Shown here in pieces: positions 1-8,217 of a DNA stretch of 64,000 nt. The notes under the pieces were generated by a model. It worked only from the letters and a program-made list of their open reading frames with translations. It did no database searches and was not told the DNA's origin. Origin of the DNA: an uncultured Clostridia bacterium (lineage in GTDB: Bacteria > Bacillota > Clostridia > Oscillospirales > Acutalibacteraceae). The stretch lies in NCBI GenBank assembly GCA_947631855.1, contig CANRMX010000002.1, forward strand, positions 1 through 64,000. Direction: 5' to 3'. Numbering within the stretch: the stretch's first letter is position 1; the number at the start of each line of letters is the position of its first letter. A program made the position numbers and the translations under genes.

Positions 1-77
1 TTCTAATGGTAAGGAGCCACATTGGAAATGTGGTGTGCCGCAAGGCATTGTGCGTTCGAGTCGCATCCTCTCCGCCA
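1..77 (+). tRNA. tRNA-Ser (anticodon GGA), 5' end cut off by the window
   Basis: The 3' part of a class II tRNA is visible. The anticodon stem-loop CCACA-TTGGAAA-TGTGG gives anticodon GGA, so it reads UCC/UCU serine codons. A long variable arm (TGCC-gcaa-GGCA), a T arm with TTCGAGT, an acceptor strand CCTCTCC, discriminator G and an encoded CCA follow. The 5' acceptor strand and part of the D arm lie before position 1. Confidence 0.93.
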
Positions 78-78
78 C

Positions 79-113
79 ACCCGCAGCGAGCCCACGCTCC
101 CTGCGGGTTTCTT
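79..113 (+). terminator. Intrinsic terminator behind tRNA-Ser
   Basis: Perfect inverted repeat ACCCGCAG / CTGCGGGT with a 14-nt loop, followed by TTCTTCG. It sits directly after the tRNA 3' end. The T-tract is weak, so efficiency is uncertain. Confidence 0.6.
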
Positions 114-132
114 CGTGCCCGCGATTTTTTAG

Positions 133-161
133 TTGCAATCCGAAGCGGAATGCGGTATGAT
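133..161 (+). promoter_or_regulatory. Sigma-A type promoter for asnS
   Basis: TTGCAA (133-138), 17-bp spacer, TATGAT (156-161), about 43 bp before the chosen asnS start. It supports the start at 204 rather than the ORF-track start at 6, which lies inside the tRNA. Confidence 0.6.
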
Positions 162-203
162 AAACACGCTGCATTCCCTCAGCGAATCCAGAAGAGAAAG
201 AAG

Positions 204-1607
204 ATGTCACAGATGAAGCGAGACGAAGTCGCCGCCTTTTACGGCGATCTCAATGCCTACGCCGGGAAAACCGTCACCGTGTGCGGCTGGGCCAGATCCA
301 TCCGGGATTCCAAAACCTTGGGTTTTATCGACCTGAACGACGGCACCTGCTTTAAGGGCGTTCAGGTGGTTTTTGAAGATGGGAAGATCGATAATTTCAA
401 AGAGATCGCTTCCCAGAACGTGGGCGCGGCCCTGCGGGTCACCGGCGAATTGCTTGCCACTCCCGAGGCCAAACAGCCCTTTGAGATCCACGCCAGCGAG
501 ATCGTCGTGGAGGGCGCCTCCGCGCCGGACTATCCCTTGCAGAAGAAGCGCCACTCGGTGGAATTTCTGCGCACCATCGCCCACCTGCGGCCCCGCACCA
601 ATCTGTTCAGCGCGGCGTACCGTATCCGTTCGGCGGCGGCCTTCGGCATCCACAAGTTCTTCCAGGAGAACGGGTTCCTGTATGTCCACACGCCCATTTT
701 CACCGGCAGCGACGCCGAGGGCGCGGGGGAGACTTTCCAGGTCACCACGCTGGATCTGGAGAACGTGCCCCGCACGGAGGACGGCCATGTGGACTACAAG
801 CAGGACTTCTTCGAGAAGAAGATGTCCCTTTCCGTCAGCGGCCAGCTGGAGGCCGAGATCATGGCCATGGCCTTCTCCAAGGTGTACACCTTCGGGCCCA
901 CCTTCCGGGCGGAGCACTCCAACACGCCCCGCCACGCTGCGGAGTTCTGGATGATCGAGCCCGAATTTGCCTTCGCCGACCTCAACGACGATATGGACGT
1001 GATCGAGGCCTGCGTCAAGTATGTGATCAACTACGTGCTGGAGACCTGTCCCCAGGATATGGAATTCTGCAACAGCTTTGTGGATAAGGGCCTGCTGGAG
1101 CGGTTGCGGCAGGTGGCCGCCGCCGATTTCGCCCGGATCACCTACACCGACGCCATCGCGATCCTGGAAAAGCACAACGACCAGTTCGAGTATAAAGCCG
1201 TCTGGGGCGGGGATATCCAGACCGAGCACGAGCGCTACCTGGCGGAAAAGCATTTCGGCAAGCCGGTGTTCGTCACCGATTATCCCAAGGACATCAAAGC
1301 GTTCTATATGCGCCTGAACGACGACGGCAAAACCGTGGCCGCCACCGACCTGATGGTGCCGGGCATCGGCGAGCTGGTGGGCGCCAGCCAGCGCGAGGAG
1401 CGCCTGGACGTGCTGGTGGAGCGCATGCACGAGCTGGGCCTCAAGGAGGAGGACTACTGGTGGTATCTGGAGCTCCGGAAGTATGGCGGCAACAAGCACG
1501 CCGGCTTCGGCATCGGCTTTGAGCGGCTGCTGATGTACCTCACCGGCATCTCCAACATCCGGGATGTGCTGCCCTTCCCGCGCACCACCGGCTCCGCGGA
1601 ATTCTGA
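204..1607 (+). CDS. asnS: Asparaginyl-tRNA synthetase
   Basis: Class IIb aminoacyl-tRNA synthetase that charges tRNA-Asn with asparagine in the cytoplasm. The 467-residue product begins MSQMKRDEV and matches the usual bacterial AsnRS length. An N-terminal OB-fold ([20 protein letters not shown]) is followed by the class II core: motif 2 region [25 protein letters not shown] and C-terminal motif 3 [15 protein letters not shown]. The tail [15 protein letters not shown] is typical of AsnS rather than AspS. The ORF track starts at 6, but that overlaps the tRNA and the promoter at 133-161; ATG 204 behind GAGAAAGAAG fits protein length and homology. The gene is monocistronic, ending in a strong terminator. 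Confidence 0.95.
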   Translation: MSQMKRDEVAAFYGDLNAYAGKTVTVCGWARSIRDSKTLGFIDLNDGTCFKGVQVVFEDGKIDNFKEIASQNVGAALRVTGELLATPEAKQPFEIHASEIVVEGASAPDYPLQKKRHSVEFLRTIAHLRPRTNLFSAAYRIRSAAAFGIHKFFQENGFLYVHTPIFTGSDAEGAGETFQVTTLDLENVPRTEDGHVDYKQDFFEKKMSLSVSGQLEAEIMAMAFSKVYTFGPTFRAEHSNTPRHAAEFWMIEPEFAFADLNDDMDVIEACVKYVINYVLETCPQDMEFCNSFVDKGLLERLRQVAAADFARITYTDAIAILEKHNDQFEYKAVWGGDIQTEHERYLAEKHFGKPVFVTDYPKDIKAFYMRLNDDGKTVAATDLMVPGIGELVGASQREERLDVLVERMHELGLKEEDYWWYLELRKYGGNKHAGFGIGFERLLMYLTGISNIRDVLPFPRTTGSAEF

Positions 1608-1630
1608 GAATCATCCCAATCGACAGCAAA

Positions 1631-1662
1631 AGGCCCCAACCGCACTGGTCGGGGCCTTTTTC
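1631..1662 (+). terminator. Intrinsic terminator of asnS
   Basis: AGGCCCCAACC / GGTCGGGGCCT stem (one mismatch) with a 5-nt loop, followed by TTTTTCG. It separates asnS from the convergent purF-like gene. Confidence 0.88.
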
Positions 1663-1669
1663 GTATGCG

Positions 1670-3076
1670 TTATTCTTTTCCGTCCCAGCAATAGGTGCAC
1701 AGCTTACACTTGGGCAGTCCCACGGACTCCACCAGATCGTCCAGCCGATGGTACCGCAGGGAGGTGAAGTTCTGCTGCTTGCCGATGTTCTCCACCATGG
1801 TGCGGTACTCCTGGGTCTCGGGATCGGAATATTGGGCGATGTTCTCCGGCTCGGCGGTACCCTCCAGATCCTTGATGACCCGGCGGCCGATGAGGTCCAT
1901 CAGCGAGGCGGAACGGGAGAAGTTGAGATATTTGCAGCCGTAGAGCAGAGGCGGGCAGGCCGGCCGCACGTGGATCTCGTTGGCGCCGTTCTGGTACAGG
2001 AATTCGGCGGTCTCCCGCAGCTGGGTGCCCCGAACGATGGAGTCGTCGATGAGCACCATGCTGCGGCCCCGGATCAGATCATGCACAGGGATCAGCTTCA
2101 TGTGGGCGATCAGGTCGCGCTCGCTCTGCATGGTGGGCATAAAGGAGCGTGGCCAGGTGGGGGTGTATTTGATCAGCGGCCGGGAGAAGGGCACGCCGGA
2201 TTCATTGGCGTAGCCGATGGCGTGGCCCGTGCCGGAATCGGGCACGCCCGCCACGATGTCCGGCTGGACGTCGTCCCGCTGGGCCAGCTTTGCGCCGCAG
2301 CGGTAGCGCATCTGCTCCACGTTGACGCCCTCATAGGAGGAGCTGGGATAGCCGTAGTACACCCACAGGAAGGTGCAGATCTTCATCTGCTTGCCCGGGG
2401 CCACCAGCGTTTCCGCGCCCTCTGGGGTGATGGCGGCGATCTCTCCGGGGCCCAGCTCCCGCTCGTCGGCGTAGCCCAGATTCAGATAGGCGAAGCTCTC
2501 GAAGGACACACAGGTGGCGTTCTCCTTTTTGCCCACGGTGACGGGCGTGCGGCCCAGCTTGTCCCGGGCGGCCAGGATGCCCCGGGGCGTCATGATGAGC
2601 AGGGTGAGGGAACCGTCGATGCGCTCCTGGGCGTACTGGATACCCTCCAGCAGATTGCTTTTCTGATTGATGACAGCCGCGGCCAGCTCGGTGGCGTTGA
2701 CTTCGCCGCCGCTCATCTCCAGGAAGTGGGAGTGGCCGTCGTTAAACAGTTCTTTCACCAGCTCGTCGGTGTTGTTGATCTTCCCCACAGTGACGATGGC
2801 GTAGGTGCCGTGGTGGGAGCGGACGATCAGCGGCTGGGGCTCGTAATCGGAAATGCAGCCGATGCCCAGGCGGCCCTGCATCTCGGTGACGTCTTTATCG
2901 AATTTGGTGCGAAACGGCGAGTTTTCGATGTTGTGGATCGCCCGGTCAAACCCCTTCTCGGGATCGTACACCGCCATGCCCGCCCGGCGTGTGCCCAGGT
3001 GGGAGTGGTAATCCGTCCCAAAAAACAAATCGAACAAACAATTCTCCTTGGATGCAACTCCGAAAAAACCGCCCAT
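1670..3076 (-). CDS. PurF-like amidophosphoribosyltransferase paralogue lacking the N-terminal nucleophile cysteine
   Basis: The protein (468 aa) has the PurF layout: an N-terminal Ntn-type glutaminase fold followed by a type I phosphoribosyltransferase domain with the PRPP loop VLIDDSIVRGTQ (about residues 340-352). True PurF enzymes expose a Cys as first catalytic residue (CGVFG/CGIFG). Here the chosen start gives MGGFFGVAS, with glycine where that cysteine should be, so glutamine hydrolysis by the usual mechanism looks impossible. The C-terminal CKLCTYC resembles the Fe-S ligand region of clostridial PurF. The start at 3076 is chosen because AAAGGACG lies about 9 nt upstream and MGGFFG aligns with the family start; the ORF track begins 11 codons earlier. 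It may be ammonia-dependent, or have another PRPP-using role. The gene stands alone. Confidence 0.85.
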   Translation of the reverse strand: MGGFFGVASKENCLFDLFFGTDYHSHLGTRRAGMAVYDPEKGFDRAIHNIENSPFRTKFDKDVTEMQGRLGIGCISDYEPQPLIVRSHHGTYAIVTVGKINNTDELVKELFNDGHSHFLEMSGGEVNATELAAAVINQKSNLLEGIQYAQERIDGSLTLLIMTPRGILAARDKLGRTPVTVGKKENATCVSFESFAYLNLGYADERELGPGEIAAITPEGAETLVAPGKQMKICTFLWVYYGYPSSSYEGVNVEQMRYRCGAKLAQRDDVQPDIVAGVPDSGTGHAIGYANESGVPFSRPLIKYTPTWPRSFMPTMQSERDLIAHMKLIPVHDLIRGRSMVLIDDSIVRGTQLRETAEFLYQNGANEIHVRPACPPLLYGCKYLNFSRSASLMDLIGRRVIKDLEGTAEPENIAQYSDPETQEYRTMVENIGKQQNFTSLRYHRLDDLVESVGLPKCKLCTYCWDGKE

Positions 3077-3128
3077 TATGTTCCGTCCTTTCTCTGTCCA
3101 GACCTGCATTCTGCCTCAATACGAGGCT

Positions 3129-3157
3129 ATTTTAGCACAAAGTCGGGAAAATCACAA
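3129..3157 (-). promoter_or_regulatory. Promoter for the purF-like gene
   Basis: On the minus strand TTGTGA, 17-bp spacer, TAAAAT. The -10 lies about 50 bp before the start at 3076. Confidence 0.5.
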
Positions 3158-3294
3158 CGGATTTCCCAACGGTATTTCCTGAAAGGTTTTTCCCCCGCCC
3201 GCCGCCAGTTCTGTGCATTCTGACACCGGGAAGGGGAGCGGGGCGGTGAAAAACTGAATAAAGGGACAAATTTTGAAGGAAAGCAAAATTCGAC

Positions 3295-3323
3295 TTGCAT
3301 TTTTGGCCGGTCGGTAGTACAAT
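3295..3323 (+). promoter_or_regulatory. Promoter for the aminotransferase gene
   Basis: TTGCAT (3295-3300), 17-bp spacer, TACAAT (3318-3323), about 75 bp upstream of the ATG at 3398. The rest of the 3077-3397 gap holds no convincing gene. Confidence 0.65.
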
Positions 3324-3397
3324 ATAAGGCGTTTGAGACGGAGAAAATGAAATTCTTTTTTCGATCATCTTTCATATTTTGACTGGGGGAGTCGATC

Positions 3398-4678
3398 ATG
3401 AATCTGAGAGCGATGGAGCCGGAGCAGCTGCGCAGGCTCCACGAGGAGGCCGCACAGGCCTATGCGCGGTTTCAGGCCCGGGGGCTGACCCTCAACATGG
3501 AGCGGGGCAAGCCCTGCGCCGAACAGCTGGACCTGGCGCTGGGCGTGCTGGAAGCCCTCCACGCCAGAAGCGAGTTTGCCAATTCCCGGGGCGACGACAG
3601 CCGCAACTACGGCATCTGGAACGGCCTTCGCGAGATGCGGGAGATCTTCAGCGACATGATGGGCGTGCCGGCGGGGGACATCATCCTGGGCAACAACTCC
3701 AGCCTGCAAATGATGTTCGACTGCATCTCCCAGGGCTACACCCACGGCTACGGCGGGTGCGAACCCTGGTGCAGGCAGGGGGAGATCAAATTCCTGTGCC
3801 CCGCGCCCGGCTACGACCGCCACTTCGCCGTCACCGAATACTTCGGCATCCGCATGATCCCCGTCCCCATGCTCAAGACCGGGCCGGATATAGACCTGGT
3901 GGAGCAGTTGGTGCAGGACCCTTCCGTCAAGGGGATCTGGTGCGTACCCAAATACTCCAATCCCACGGGCATAACCTATTCGGACGAGACAGTGCGCAGG
4001 TTTGCGGCGCTGCATCCTGCCGCGGAGGATTTCCGCATCTTCTGGGACAACGCCTACTGCGTCCACGATCTCACCGATACGCCGGACACGCTGCTGGACC
4101 TGTACAGCGCGTGCGAACAGGCTGGGACGCTGGACCATGTGCTGTTCTTCGCCTCCACCTCGAAAATATCTTTTCCGGGTGCGGGCGTGGCCGCGCTGGG
4201 GGCAAGCCCCGCCAATATCGCGGCCCTCAAAAAGCGCATCACCATCCAGACCATCGGCCCGGATAAGCTCAACCAGCTGCGGCATATCCTTTTCCTCCAC
4301 GACATCCACGGCGTGAAGCAGCTGATGCAGGGCCATCGGGCGATCCTGGAGCCCAAGTTCAACATCGTGCTGGACACGCTGGAAAAGGCACTGGGGGACA
4401 TGGATATCGCCCGGTGGAGCCATCCCAACGGCGGGTACTTTGTGAATCTGGATGTGATGAACGGTTGCGCCAAACGGGTGGTCTCCCTGTGCAGCGAGGC
4501 GGGCCTCACCCTCACCGGGGCAGGCGCCACCTACCCCTATGGCAACGACCCCAACGACAGCAACATCCGCATCGCCCCGTCCTTCCCGCCGGAAGAGGAG
4601 CTGAAAGAGGCTATGCAGCTGCTGTGTATCTGCATCGTGCTGGCCGCCACGGAAAAGCTGCTTGCCGAGCGCGCATAA
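3398..4678 (+). CDS. Aspartate aminotransferase, type Ic (PF12897 family)
   Basis: PLP-dependent fold-type I aminotransferase of 426 residues, expected to interconvert aspartate and oxaloacetate with 2-oxoglutarate/glutamate. Visible signatures: LTLNMERGKPC near residue 30 (family-specific N-terminal motif), substrate/PLP site KYSNPTGITYSDETV near 187, WDNAY near 222, and the Schiff-base lysine in STSKISFPGAGVA near 255. This N-terminal motif points to the Asp_aminotransf (type Ic) family rather than the common AspC family. RBS GGGGGAG sits just upstream of the ATG. The gene stands alone, convergent with the ytvI-like gene. Aspartate feeds the asd/dap pathway encoded further along, but no physical linkage shows a dedicated role. 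Confidence 0.85.
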   Translation: MNLRAMEPEQLRRLHEEAAQAYARFQARGLTLNMERGKPCAEQLDLALGVLEALHARSEFANSRGDDSRNYGIWNGLREMREIFSDMMGVPAGDIILGNNSSLQMMFDCISQGYTHGYGGCEPWCRQGEIKFLCPAPGYDRHFAVTEYFGIRMIPVPMLKTGPDIDLVEQLVQDPSVKGIWCVPKYSNPTGITYSDETVRRFAALHPAAEDFRIFWDNAYCVHDLTDTPDTLLDLYSACEQAGTLDHVLFFASTSKISFPGAGVAALGASPANIAALKKRITIQTIGPDKLNQLRHILFLHDIHGVKQLMQGHRAILEPKFNIVLDTLEKALGDMDIARWSHPNGGYFVNLDVMNGCAKRVVSLCSEAGLTLTGAGATYPYGNDPNDSNIRIAPSFPPEEELKEAMQLLCICIVLAATEKLLAERA

Positions 4679-4687
4679 AAGCGATTA

Positions 4688-5803
4688 TTAGCCGCCTGCC
4701 GTCCGACCGTCCTGGTGATCGGTCCCCCGGCGGGCGGTTTCCTTGAGCAGCGGCGGCAGCGCGCCGGTCTCCCGGAAAGCCCCGTAGAGGGTGAAGAATC
4801 CCGTCATGTAGAGCAAGATCCACAGGCTCTTTGCCACCAGAGAGAAGTACACCGCCGCCAGCATGGCCAGCGGATGCACCTTCACCGCGCCGGAGATCAG
4901 CTTGGGCTCGATGATCTGCCGGATCAACGCGATGAGCACCCAGCCGATGAAAAGCCCCAGGGCTTTGGCGATTCTGCCGGTCAGCAGCTGGTACAGCGCC
5001 AGCGGGACAAAAATCAGCCCGGGGCCCAGGGCAGGGAGGAAATCGGCGGCGGCGGTGATCAGCCCGGTGGTGAGGGGATAGGGCAGCTCCAGCACCGTGA
5101 GGATGATGCAGGTCTCGCAAAAGGTGATGCAGTACAGCAGCAGGTAGGCGGCGAAATATCTGCGCCTCTTGCCGCCGGAATTTTCCGCCGCATTCTTCAT
5201 GTGGGCGATCGCACCGGCGCTCAGCAGCTGCCGCGCCCAAACCGCCAGCTTGCCCATGTCCCGGGAAATGAAAAAAGTGGCGAACACGGTGACGATCACC
5301 ATGGTGACCACGGTGGGCAGGGAGGTGATCACGCCCAGCGCCGCGCCCAGGAAGCCCACGATCAAATCAAGACTCTCCTGCAATAGCCCCAAAATCTCCT
5401 CACGATTCTGCTCCAGAAACTGCAAGTCCATCCGCTGGAGGGAGGCTCCGATCCGGTTGAGAAGTTCCGCCACGGGCTTGGACAGTTCCTCGAATCCGTC
5501 CTGGGACACGCGCAGGATCAATTCGGTGATCTCCCGCACCGCGTACACCCCCAAAAAGCCCAGCAGACCGAACACCACCGCTAAAACTGCGGCGGTGGCG
5601 GCAGCGGAGGCCGGCCCGTGCTTCCAGCCCAGGCGGTGCTCCAGCAGCTGCACCAGCGGCCGGATCGCCGCAGCCAGGAGCAGACCCAGCAGGAACGGCA
5701 GGGTGTAGAAAAACGTGCGCACCCACAGGAAAAACAAAACCGTGTAGACAAACCAGAAAATCACCAGCGGAAATATACGTTTCAGCTCGGCCCTCCGCAG
5801 CAT
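4688..5803 (-). CDS. YtvI-like sporulation membrane protein, AI-2E transporter family
   Basis: Polytopic membrane protein of 371 residues with the AI-2E/permease (PF01594) layout: an N-terminal hydrophobic pair (PLVIFWFVYTVLFFLWV...LPFLLGLLLAAAIRPLVQLLE), a soluble helical region (about 95-150), and a C-terminal membrane block (TSLPTVVTMVIVTVFATFFISRDM; ALGPGLIFVPLALYQLLTGRIAKALGLFIGWVLIALIRQIIEPKLI). The length and the conserved IEPKL segment fit the YtvI subgroup annotated as a sporulation integral membrane protein; other family members export peptides or ions, so substrate is unknown. Start ATG 5803 is preceded by GAGGAGGGAG. An imperfect GC-rich inverted repeat over its 3' end (about 4691-4739) may serve termination. 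Confidence 0.8.
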   Translation of the reverse strand: MLRRAELKRIFPLVIFWFVYTVLFFLWVRTFFYTLPFLLGLLLAAAIRPLVQLLEHRLGWKHGPASAAATAAVLAVVFGLLGFLGVYAVREITELILRVSQDGFEELSKPVAELLNRIGASLQRMDLQFLEQNREEILGLLQESLDLIVGFLGAALGVITSLPTVVTMVIVTVFATFFISRDMGKLAVWARQLLSAGAIAHMKNAAENSGGKRRRYFAAYLLLYCITFCETCIILTVLELPYPLTTGLITAAADFLPALGPGLIFVPLALYQLLTGRIAKALGLFIGWVLIALIRQIIEPKLISGAVKVHPLAMLAAVYFSLVAKSLWILLYMTGFFTLYGAFRETGALPPLLKETARRGTDHQDGRTAGG

Positions 5804-5877
5804 TGCGCTCCCTCCTCATACAGGAAATAGTATGAGCGCTTTCCGGCTTTTTACCCGGGTTTTGCAGGTTTGGGCAA

Positions 5878-5904
5878 AGAAAAAGTCCCCTGACAACAGG
5901 GGAC
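5878..5904 (-). terminator. Intrinsic terminator of the XRE gene
   Basis: Perfect GTCCCCTG / CAGGGGAC stem with a 4-nt loop, followed on the minus strand by ACTTTTTCTTT. It lies immediately downstream of the XRE stop codon. Confidence 0.88.
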
Positions 5905-5915
5905 GGAAAGGGCCG

Positions 5916-6167
5916 CTATTTGTCTTCTCCCGTCAAAAGCCACAGGACGGAGACGTTCAAAATTTCCGAAATGGCCAGCAGCTCCTGATCGGTCACGGAG
6001 CGGATCTGCCCTTCCAGCTTGGAGAGGCCCGAGGCGTTGAGGTCCACGCCGCGCACCTGCAGCTGGGCCAGCAGTTCCTTCTGTTTCATGCCCTGACTTT
6101 TCCGTGCCCATTCAACTCTGGCGCCGATCAGATTCCTGTTGCCAAGGGGTTGGCTGCGAAGTCTCAT
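5916..6167 (-). CDS. Small XRE-family helix-turn-helix regulator
   Basis: An 83-residue protein that is almost entirely one Cro/C1-type HTH domain: RVEWARKSQGMKQKELLAQL is the first helix and turn, LNASGLSKLEGQIRSVTDQELLAISEILNVSVLWLLTGE completes the five-helix fold and the typical VSVLWLL tail. No sensor domain is present, so any ligand response is unlikely. The gene is monocistronic, with its own consensus-like promoter and a strong terminator. RBS GGAGGGA lies 6 nt before the ATG. The target operator is unknown; autoregulation is common in the family. It is divergent from pncB, which shares the intergenic region, so pncB is a reasonable but untested candidate target. Confidence 0.85.
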   Translation of the reverse strand: MRLRSQPLGNRNLIGARVEWARKSQGMKQKELLAQLQVRGVDLNASGLSKLEGQIRSVTDQELLAISEILNVSVLWLLTGEDK

Positions 6168-6193
6168 AGGGGTCCCTCCGAATCGTTTCCTCT

Positions 6194-6222
6194 ATTATAG
6201 GAGAAACGGATCGGAAAATCAA
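6194..6222 (-). promoter_or_regulatory. Promoter of the XRE gene
   Basis: Minus strand TTGATT, 17-bp spacer, TATAAT, with the -10 about 27 bp before the XRE ATG. Confidence 0.75.
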
Positions 6223-6249
6223 CCGCTTTTGGACGAAAAGAAAAAAAGC

Positions 6250-6277
6250 TGTACATTTTTTGGAAAGCTGATATAAT
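6250..6277 (+). promoter_or_regulatory. Promoter of pncB
   Basis: TGTACA (6250-6255), 16-bp spacer, perfect TATAAT (6272-6277), leaving a leader of about 32 nt to the TTG start. Confidence 0.65.
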
Positions 6278-6315
6278 ATTACCCAAGGATTTTAAACCCA
6301 CTGGAGGTTATCACA

Positions 6316-7770
6316 TTGAACACACTGATCGCGCGGGACAAGAATCTGACCATGCTGACGGATTTTTATGAGATCACCATGGCCAACGGATATTTTCAGC
6401 ACGGCTTCAAGGACACCGTGTGCTATTTTGATATGTTCTTCCGGCGTGTGCCCGATGACGGCGGCTTCGCCATCATGGCGGGCGTAGAGCAGGTGGTGCA
6501 CTATTTACAGGACCTGCACTTCACTCCGGAGGACATCGACTATCTGCGGGGCAAGGGCGTCTTCGCGGAGGAGTTCCTCCGCTATCTGGAGAATTTCCAG
6601 TTTGCCTGCGACGTGTGGGCCGTTCCCGAGGGCCGGCCCATCTTCCCGGGAGAACCCATCGTCACAGTGCGGGGCCCGGCGCTGCAGGCCCAGTTCGTGG
6701 AGACCATGATCCTGCTGTGCGTCAACCACCAGAGCCTCATCGCCACCAAGGCCAATCGGATCGTCCGGGCGGCCCAGGGCCGTGCGGTGATGGAATTCGG
6801 CTCCCGCCGGGCCCAGGGCTTCGATGGCGCAGTGTTCGGCGCCCGGGCGGCCTATATCGGCGGCTGCTCCGGCACGGCCTGCACCATCAGTGACCAGATG
6901 TTCGGCGTGCCCGCATTGGGCACCATGGCCCACAGCTGGGTGCAGCTGTTCGACAGCGAATACGAGGCCTTCAAGGCCTACGCGGAATCCTATCCCAGCA
7001 ACTGCGTGCTGCTGGTGGACACCTACAATGTCCTCAAGTCCGGCGTGCCCAACGCCATCCGGGTCTTTAACGAAGTGCTGCTCCCCAAGGGCATCCGGCC
7101 CAAGGGCATCCGCATCGACAGCGGCGACATCACCTACCTCTCCCGCAAGGCCCGGAAAATGCTGGACGACGCGGGCTTCCCGGACTGCGGCATCACCGCG
7201 TCCAACTCTCTGGACGAGTACATCATCCAGGATATGCTCCGCCAGGGCGCCAAGGTGGATTCCTTCGGCGTGGGCGAGCGGATGATCACCTCCTCCTCCG
7301 AGCCGGTGTTCGGCGGGGTCTACAAGCTGGCGGCCGTGGAGAAGGACGGCGGCATCGTGCCGAAGATCAAGATCAGCGAGAACGTCTCCAAGATCACCAC
7401 GCCCTGCTTCAAAACCGTCTGGCGGCTCTTTGACCGGGATACCGACAAGGCCATTGCCGACGTGGTCACCCTCCACGACGAGGTCATCGACGAGGGCAAG
7501 CCCTATGTGCTGTTCGATCCGGAGCACACCTGGAAGCGCAAGACCGTGGAGAATTTCCGGGCGGAGCGGCTGCTGGAGAAGATCTTCGAGGGCGGCAGGT
7601 GTCTCTACCGGGAGCGGCCGCTGGAGGAGATCAAGGCGTACTGCAAGGCCCAGGTGGACACCCTGTGGGACGAAGTCACCCGGTTTGAGAATCCCCATAC
7701 ATACTATGTGGATTTGTCCCAGAAGCTGTGGGACGAGAAGAACCGGCTGTTGTCCCAGCGGTCATTTTAG
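6316..7770 (+). CDS. pncB: Nicotinate phosphoribosyltransferase
   Basis: Converts nicotinate plus PRPP (with ATP) into nicotinate mononucleotide in the NAD salvage pathway. The 484-residue protein shows the NAPRTase type II phosphoribosyltransferase fold: N-terminal LTDFYEITMANGYF, DMFFRRVPDDGGFAIMAGVEQ, the FGSRRAQGFDGAVFGARAAYIGGCSGT core, HSWVQLF, and the PRPP-binding IRIDSGDITYLSRKARKMLDDAG with GVGERMITSSSEPVFGGVYKL. The start is TTG: GGAGG lies 8 nt ahead of it, and the next in-frame ATG (codon 12) would remove conserved N-terminal sequence. It has its own promoter and is divergent from the XRE regulator. The RNase P RNA follows. Confidence 0.94.
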   Translation: MNTLIARDKNLTMLTDFYEITMANGYFQHGFKDTVCYFDMFFRRVPDDGGFAIMAGVEQVVHYLQDLHFTPEDIDYLRGKGVFAEEFLRYLENFQFACDVWAVPEGRPIFPGEPIVTVRGPALQAQFVETMILLCVNHQSLIATKANRIVRAAQGRAVMEFGSRRAQGFDGAVFGARAAYIGGCSGTACTISDQMFGVPALGTMAHSWVQLFDSEYEAFKAYAESYPSNCVLLVDTYNVLKSGVPNAIRVFNEVLLPKGIRPKGIRIDSGDITYLSRKARKMLDDAGFPDCGITASNSLDEYIIQDMLRQGAKVDSFGVGERMITSSSEPVFGGVYKLAAVEKDGGIVPKIKISENVSKITTPCFKTVWRLFDRDTDKAIADVVTLHDEVIDEGKPYVLFDPEHTWKRKTVENFRAERLLEKIFEGGRCLYRERPLEEIKAYCKAQVDTLWDEVTRFENPHTYYVDLSQKLWDEKNRLLSQRSF

Positions 7771-7772
7771 GC

Positions 7773-7802
7773 TTGACAAACAGGCGGGTACTCCCGTATA
7801 AT
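7773..7802 (+). promoter_or_regulatory. Promoter of rnpB
   Basis: Perfect TTGACA (7773-7778) and perfect TATAAT (7797-7802), 18-bp spacer, starting 3 bp after the pncB stop codon. This is strong, as expected for a stable RNA. Confidence 0.85.
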
Positions 7803-7811
7803 ACCCAACAT

Positions 7812-8153
7812 GTGAGCAAGCCGGACAGTCGCGGGCGCGAGGCGAAAGCGCGCGTCTGAGGAAAGTCCGAGCTCCCCAGGGCAAGAATAACGGCTAACCG
7901 CCGCCGGGGGCGACCCCAGGGAAAGTGCAACAGAGATATACCGCCGGCCTGGCCGGTAAGGGTGGAAAGGCGAGGTAAGAGCTCACCGGCGCGGGGGAGA
8001 CCCCGCGGCCCTGTAAACCCTATTCGGAGCAACACCGTGGAGGAACATGAAGCGAGCCCTGCGCGTTCCGAGGAGGTGGCGCGAGCCTGTCGGCAACGGC
8101 AGGCCAAGATAGATGACTGTTCAAGACAGAACTCGGCTTACAGGCTTGGTCAC
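7812..8153 (+). ncRNA. rnpB: RNase P RNA, bacterial class A-like
   Basis: Catalytic RNA of RNase P, which cleaves 5' leaders from tRNA precursors. Universally conserved blocks are present: GAGGAAAGTCCGAGCTCC (CRI), AACAGAGATATACCGCC, GGTAAGAGCTCACC, and the 3' AGATAGATGACTG plus ACAGAACTCGGCTTACAG. The ends are set by the P1 helix GTGAGCAAGCC (7812-7822) pairing with GGCTTGGTCAC (8143-8153), one mismatch. A consensus promoter lies 9 bp upstream and a terminator just downstream. The loop sequence GGTAAGAGCTCACC and overall length suggest the ancestral type A architecture rather than the Bacillus type B; this subtype call is inference. Confidence 0.95.
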
Positions 8154-8158
8154 ATACA

Positions 8159-8194
8159 GAAAGCAGCCTCTCTCCAAGAGAAGCTGCTTTTTTG
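8159..8194 (+). terminator. Terminator of rnpB
   Basis: AAGCAGCCTCTC / GAGAAGCTGCTT stem with a short loop, followed by a run of T residues. Confidence 0.85.
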
Positions 8195-8217
8195 TGTTTC
8201 TTGTGATTTTCGGCCCC

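Noticed and set aside
207-1499. Long minus-strand ORF (430 aa) opposite asnS
   Set aside because: It is the antisense shadow of a GC-rich conserved gene; its composition is His/Gly/Val/Leu-rich with no recognisable domain and no RBS.
1748-3223. 491-aa plus-strand ORF opposite the purF-like gene
   Set aside because: Antisense shadow; the minus frame has clear PurF motifs and an RBS.
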